A DNA stretch of 64,000 bases from Burkholderiaceae bacterium (GTDB lineage Bacteria; Pseudomonadota; Gammaproteobacteria; Burkholderiales; Burkholderiaceae_C), in the NCBI GenBank assembly GCA_023150375.1, contig JAKLLA010000011.1, positions 1 to 64,000 of the forward strand. The letters run 5' to 3'. Each line of letters begins with the position of its first letter. Positions within the stretch are counted from its first letter, which is position 1. The notes beneath the pieces are model-generated. The model was given only the letters and a program-made list of their open reading frames with translations. It searched no databases and was not told the DNA's origin. The position numbers and the translations under genes are program-made. Positions 61,224-64,000 of this stretch are shown piece after piece.

Positions 61224-62105
61224 ATGACCAGCGCCCCGCGGGTTGCCATCGTCGGATTCAGTGCCTTCGAGCGCAGCACGCTCGAGAGCTTCTTCCGCCT
61301 GTGCACGCCGGGTCTGCAGGTCGAGTACGACCTCGGGCGCCTGGGCAGCTGCGACCTGATCGTGGCCGATGCGGATCAGACCGCGGCCATCTACGCGGTG
61401 GGCCGCGCCGGTCGGGTGCGCGATGCGGTCTTCGTCGGCGGGCCCTGCGCGCCGGTCAGTGCCGGCGCCCACCTGGCCCGGCCGGTGGATGCGCTGCAGA
61501 TCCGCCGCGCCCTGGACGCCCTGGCGCTGCAGCGCCAGCGCCGCCCGGGCGGCCCCGCCGAGGCTGCGGCGGCCCGCGCCCATCGGCCCAGCGGCCGGGC
61601 GCGGCAGCTGGCGGCCGACGCGCAGGATGTGGTGCACGACTTCCGCGGCAGCTCCGGCTTCAGCAACTCGGTGCTGGTGGAAGGCGAGCTGCGGCTGGAC
61701 GAGGTGCTGGTGGTCAGCGGCAGCCCGGCCGAGCGCCGCCTGCTGCGCGATCTGCTGACCCGCTACGGCTACCGTGTCTCGATCGCGCCCAACGGCGATG
61801 CGGCGGTGGAGTGCTGCGAGCAGGCCACCTTCGGCTTCGTCTTTCTCGGCCTGGGGCAGGGCGGGCTGGACAGCTTCCAGGCCTGCCGGCGCATCAAGCG
61901 CCGCCCGACCCTCACCGGCCTGGCGCCGGTGGTGGTGGCGCTGGCGCATCGGCACGGTGCGATCGAGCGCATCCGCGCCACCTTCGCCGGCTGCGACGCC
62001 TACCTGGCCGCGCCGCTGGACGAGGACGACCTGCTGCGCGTGCTGGCGCGCCACGACCCGACCTTCGAGCGGGTCTTCGAACCTACCGCGCCGCTGCCGG
62101 TCTGA
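61224..62105 (+). CDS. Degenerate double receiver protein
   Basis: A 293-residue protein with two receiver-like folds and no output domain. The N-terminal half (RVAIVGFSAFERSTLESFF) keeps a Rossmann-like pattern but no acidic pair. The C-terminal half starts DEVLVVSGSPAERRLLRDLLTRYGYRVSIAPNGDAAVECCEQ and continues FVFLGLGQGGLDSFQACRRIKRRPTL. The phosphoacceptor Asp is replaced by Gly in FLGLGQ, while PVVVALAHR stands where the Thr strand should be. It is probably not phosphorylated and may bind a partner kinase or act as a scaffold. ATG 61224 lies behind the TTGACG promoter. Confidence 0.7.
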   Translation: MTSAPRVAIVGFSAFERSTLESFFRLCTPGLQVEYDLGRLGSCDLIVADADQTAAIYAVGRAGRVRDAVFVGGPCAPVSAGAHLARPVDALQIRRALDALALQRQRRPGGPAEAAAARAHRPSGRARQLAADAQDVVHDFRGSSGFSNSVLVEGELRLDEVLVVSGSPAERRLLRDLLTRYGYRVSIAPNGDAAVECCEQATFGFVFLGLGQGGLDSFQACRRIKRRPTLTGLAPVVVALAHRHGAIERIRATFAGCDAYLAAPLDEDDLLRVLARHDPTFERVFEPTAPLPV

Positions 62106-62148
62106 TCCGGTCGGCGTCGCTGCCGCCCCTGCTCCGCCGTTGCGCGGT

Positions 62149-63087
62149 TCAGGTCGAAGCGGCGCCGCGTCCTGCGCCCAGGGCGGCCAGCAGCGTGGCC
62201 AGCAGGATCAGTGCGCCGCCGAGCCACACGGTGGCCGGCACCGACTCCCCGGCCAGCGCCATCGCCGACAGGGCCGCGATGGGCACCTCCACCGGCATCA
62301 CCACCGAGGTGACATTGGCCGGCAGGCGTGCCGCGCCGTACTGCAGCGCCAGGTTGGCCACCAGGAAGGCCAGCGCCAGGCCGAGTGCCGGGGCCCACCA
62401 GGCGGCCAGGTCGGGGCTGGGCCCGCCGATGCCCGCCTGCGGCAGCGCCGCGGCGCACAGTGCCGCGACCGCACCGGGCACCAGCGCGCCGCCGGCGAAC
62501 ATGGCCAGCGCGCGGTGGGCCTCGGGCTGCGCCGCTTCGCGGCGCAGCAGTACGTTGGTCAGTGCGAAGCACAGGCCGCCGAGCAGGCCGAGCACGTCCG
62601 CGCCCCGGCGCAGGAGCTCGGAGCCGGCGCCCTGCGGGCCCGCGTCGGCGGGCCCGGCCGTCAGCACCAGCAGGGCCCCGCCCAGCGCCAGCGCCACGCG
62701 CAGCGCCACGGCGCGATCGGGCCGCTCGCCCAGCAGCGCCCAGGCCAGCGGCACGGTCCACAGCGGCGTCAGGTAGAACAGCAGCACCACGCGGGTGACT
62801 TCGCCCACCGAGACGGCCCAGTTGAAGGCGGCGTTGGTGCCGCCCGCGGCCAGCAGCAGTGCCAGCAGGGCGGGCGAGCGCGCCAGCCCCCGCCAGGCGC
62901 CGGGCTGCAGCGTGCCGATCACCGCCGCGGCCAGCAGGTAGACCAGCGCGGTGCTCCACAGCGGATGCAGCCCCAGCCCGTGCAGATGCCGGAAGGGCCA
63001 CCAGGACAGGCCCCAGACGGTGGCGTTGAGCAGCAGCGCGGCCACCGCCAGCGCGCGGGGCTGCGCCGCCAGCGAGGGCAGCCTCAT
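62149..63087 (-). CDS. EamA/DMT-family transporter
   Basis: A ten-helix transporter of 312 residues with two EamA repeats (LLLNATVWGLSWWPFRHLHGLGLHPLWS and ALRVALALGGALLVLTAG for the first; AGGALVPGAVAALCAAALPQAG and LALQYGAARLPANVTSVVMPVEVPIAALSA for the second). RAV-type exporters of amino acids or metabolites look alike, so the substrate is open. It ends with GAGRGAAST. The start is the ATG at 63087. It is followed on its upstream side by the LplT-like gene; the two are separated by 13 bases, so they may be in one unit. Confidence 0.85.
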   Translation of the reverse strand: MRLPSLAAQPRALAVAALLLNATVWGLSWWPFRHLHGLGLHPLWSTALVYLLAAAVIGTLQPGAWRGLARSPALLALLLAAGGTNAAFNWAVSVGEVTRVVLLFYLTPLWTVPLAWALLGERPDRAVALRVALALGGALLVLTAGPADAGPQGAGSELLRRGADVLGLLGGLCFALTNVLLRREAAQPEAHRALAMFAGGALVPGAVAALCAAALPQAGIGGPSPDLAAWWAPALGLALAFLVANLALQYGAARLPANVTSVVMPVEVPIAALSAMALAGESVPATVWLGGALILLATLLAALGAGRGAAST

Positions 63088-63100
63088 CGCGTGCGGGGCC

Positions 63101-64000
63101 TCAATGTTGATCGCTGCGCGCGATGGCCAGCAGGCGCTCCACCTCGGCCCGGTCGGTGACCAGGTTGCGGCGGTGCCACCAGCCGATGGCCCACATCGTG
63201 CCGGCCACCAGCAGGCCGAAGATCGTGATCGCGCCGAAGGCCGACAGCCCGGCGCGGGTCATGCCGGCGTAGAAGGCCCCCAGCGCCAGGATGCAGGCCT
63301 GCTCGTTGAAGTTCTGCACCGCGATCGAGCGGCCCGCGCCCATCAGGTTGTGGCCGCGGTGCTGCAGCAGGGCGTTCATCGGCACCACCAGGAAGCCGCC
63401 CAGCGCGCCCATGGCGATCAGGAAGGGCGCGGCCACCCAGACGTTGTCGATGAAGACCATCGCCACCAGCAGCAGACCCATGCCCACGCCCAGCGGGATG
63501 GTGGCGGTGGCTCGGTCCAGCCGCATCATCATCGAGGCCACCACCGCGCCGGCGGCGGTGCCCACGGTCACCACCCCGACCAGCGTGGTCGCCTGGGTGG
63601 TGCTGTAGCCCAGCGCGGCGGCGGCCCAGGCCAGCACGATGTAGCGCAGGTTGCCGCCCACGCCCCAGAACAGCGTCGTGGTGGCCAGCGAGATCTGCCC
63701 GAGCTTGTCGTTCCACAGCCGGGCGTTGCAGTCGGAGAAATCGCGCACCAGCACCATCGGGTGCGCCGGCATGGGCTGCAGCTCGGCGTCGGTGCGCGGG
63801 ATGCGCAGGTTGAACAGCGTGGCGACGATGTAGGGCACGATGATCGCCGTCACCGCGGCCTCGGCCGGGGTGTCGATGCCGGTGTCGACCAAGGGCAGGT
63901 CCAGGCCGAGCAGGTGCGGCGCGATGTGGATGCCCACCAGCTGCCCGCCCAGCAGCACGCCCAGGATGATCGAGGCGATGGTCAGCCCCTCGATCCAGCC
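63101..64000 (-). CDS. lplT: LplT-like lysophospholipid transporter, partial
   Basis: The 3' part (300 codons) of an MFS transporter of the LplT type; the start lies beyond the right edge. Visible blocks include WIEGLTIASIILGVLLGGQL, LFNLRIPRTDAELQPM, LWNDKLGQISLATTTLFWGVGGNLRYIVL and the late helices GALGGFLVVPMNALLQHRGHNLMGAGRSIAVQNFNEQACILALGAFYAG. LplT moves lysophospholipids to the cytoplasm, where Aas re-acylates them. The frame is intact to its stop. No aas gene is in view; it could lie beyond the edge. Confidence 0.88.
   Translation of the reverse strand, partial: GWIEGLTIASIILGVLLGGQLVGIHIAPHLLGLDLPLVDTGIDTPAEAAVTAIIVPYIVATLFNLRIPRTDAELQPMPAHPMVLVRDFSDCNARLWNDKLGQISLATTTLFWGVGGNLRYIVLAWAAAALGYSTTQATTLVGVVTVGTAAGAVVASMMMRLDRATATIPLGVGMGLLLVAMVFIDNVWVAAPFLIAMGALGGFLVVPMNALLQHRGHNLMGAGRSIAVQNFNEQACILALGAFYAGMTRAGLSAFGAITIFGLLVAGTMWAIGWWHRRNLVTDRAEVERLLAIARSDQH

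Overview
The window is about 70% GC and densely packed, with overlapping ATGA/TGATG gene junctions. Its content points to a Burkholderiales betaproteobacterium, most likely of the Rubrivivax/Leptothrix/Sphaerotilus branch: a DUF1841 protein, NnrU, the SHP/diheme cytochrome cluster, a Bcr-type transporter, an NDUFS6-like zinc protein and heptosyltransferase next to ilvE, nif and uptake-hydrogenase remnants, and a tRNA-Arg(CCG). The placement is inferred from gene content only. No rRNA, CRISPR array, prophage or complete transposase gene was seen.

Layout. 1-454: the N-terminal third of nifE behind a well-formed sigma54 promoter; its NifE similarity stops abruptly near base 139, before the window edge. 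563-1738: an MFS transporter. 1861-12741: an alpha-glucoside/sucrose/trehalose-type regulon (amylosucrase, LamB-like porin, ThuE-like binding protein, two permeases, GH13 alpha-glucosidase, MsmX/UgpC-type ATPase, LacI regulator) with four AAGCGCTT-centred operators. 12783-17310: a PhoQ/PhoP-like two-component system and PepSY protein next to the SHP (DUF1924), diheme cytochrome c and cytochrome b genes, with an 11-bp periodic half-site array in the divergent promoter. 17311-17469: a start-less C-terminal remnant of a [NiFe]-hydrogenase large subunit with a mutated Cys ligand. 17560-23822: housekeeping genes (nnrU, folA, EamA, thyA, PilZ, ABC exporter, exonuclease III). 23872-30581: a lipoprotein, an AttH/CrtC-like lipocalin, a FtsX permease, an ODP-type metallo-beta-lactamase and a LolD-like ATPase, followed by miaA, Bcr and DUF1841.

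33466-39827: a RutE-like reductase, a TauE exporter, two acyl-CoA ligases (one malonyl-CoA synthetase-like) and an enoyl-CoA hydratase. 39997-43137: DUF4266 lipoprotein, DUF3570 protein, ApbE flavin transferase and a TlpA-like thioredoxin in near-overlapping order; the DUF3570 protein carries an ApbE-type flavinylation motif, which makes this the best candidate for a little-described envelope redox system. 43276-44936: a LuxR-type response regulator and an HDLRQP-type kinase. 45002-50194: ilvE, zinc-finger protein, heptosyltransferase, purU, an NTF2-like protein, a YheT-like hydrolase and a hypothetical. 50310-53937: cytochrome c, tRNA-Arg, a CRP-like site before a BON-LysM protein, and PhoX.

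54048-57444: a CoA-transferase, a [2Fe-2S]/FAD reductase and an R2/ferritin-like diiron protein. Upstream of it lies an AT-rich operator with a perfect 11-bp inverted repeat, in a 294-base region shared with a divergent TPR-GGDEF cyclase. 59699-64000: an aromatic aminotransferase, a degenerate double receiver protein, an EamA transporter and an LplT-like transporter cut by the right edge. Together the window shows sugar uptake with intracellular glucan synthesis, several cytochrome/flavin envelope redox modules, and decayed pieces of nitrogen-fixation and hydrogen-uptake genes.
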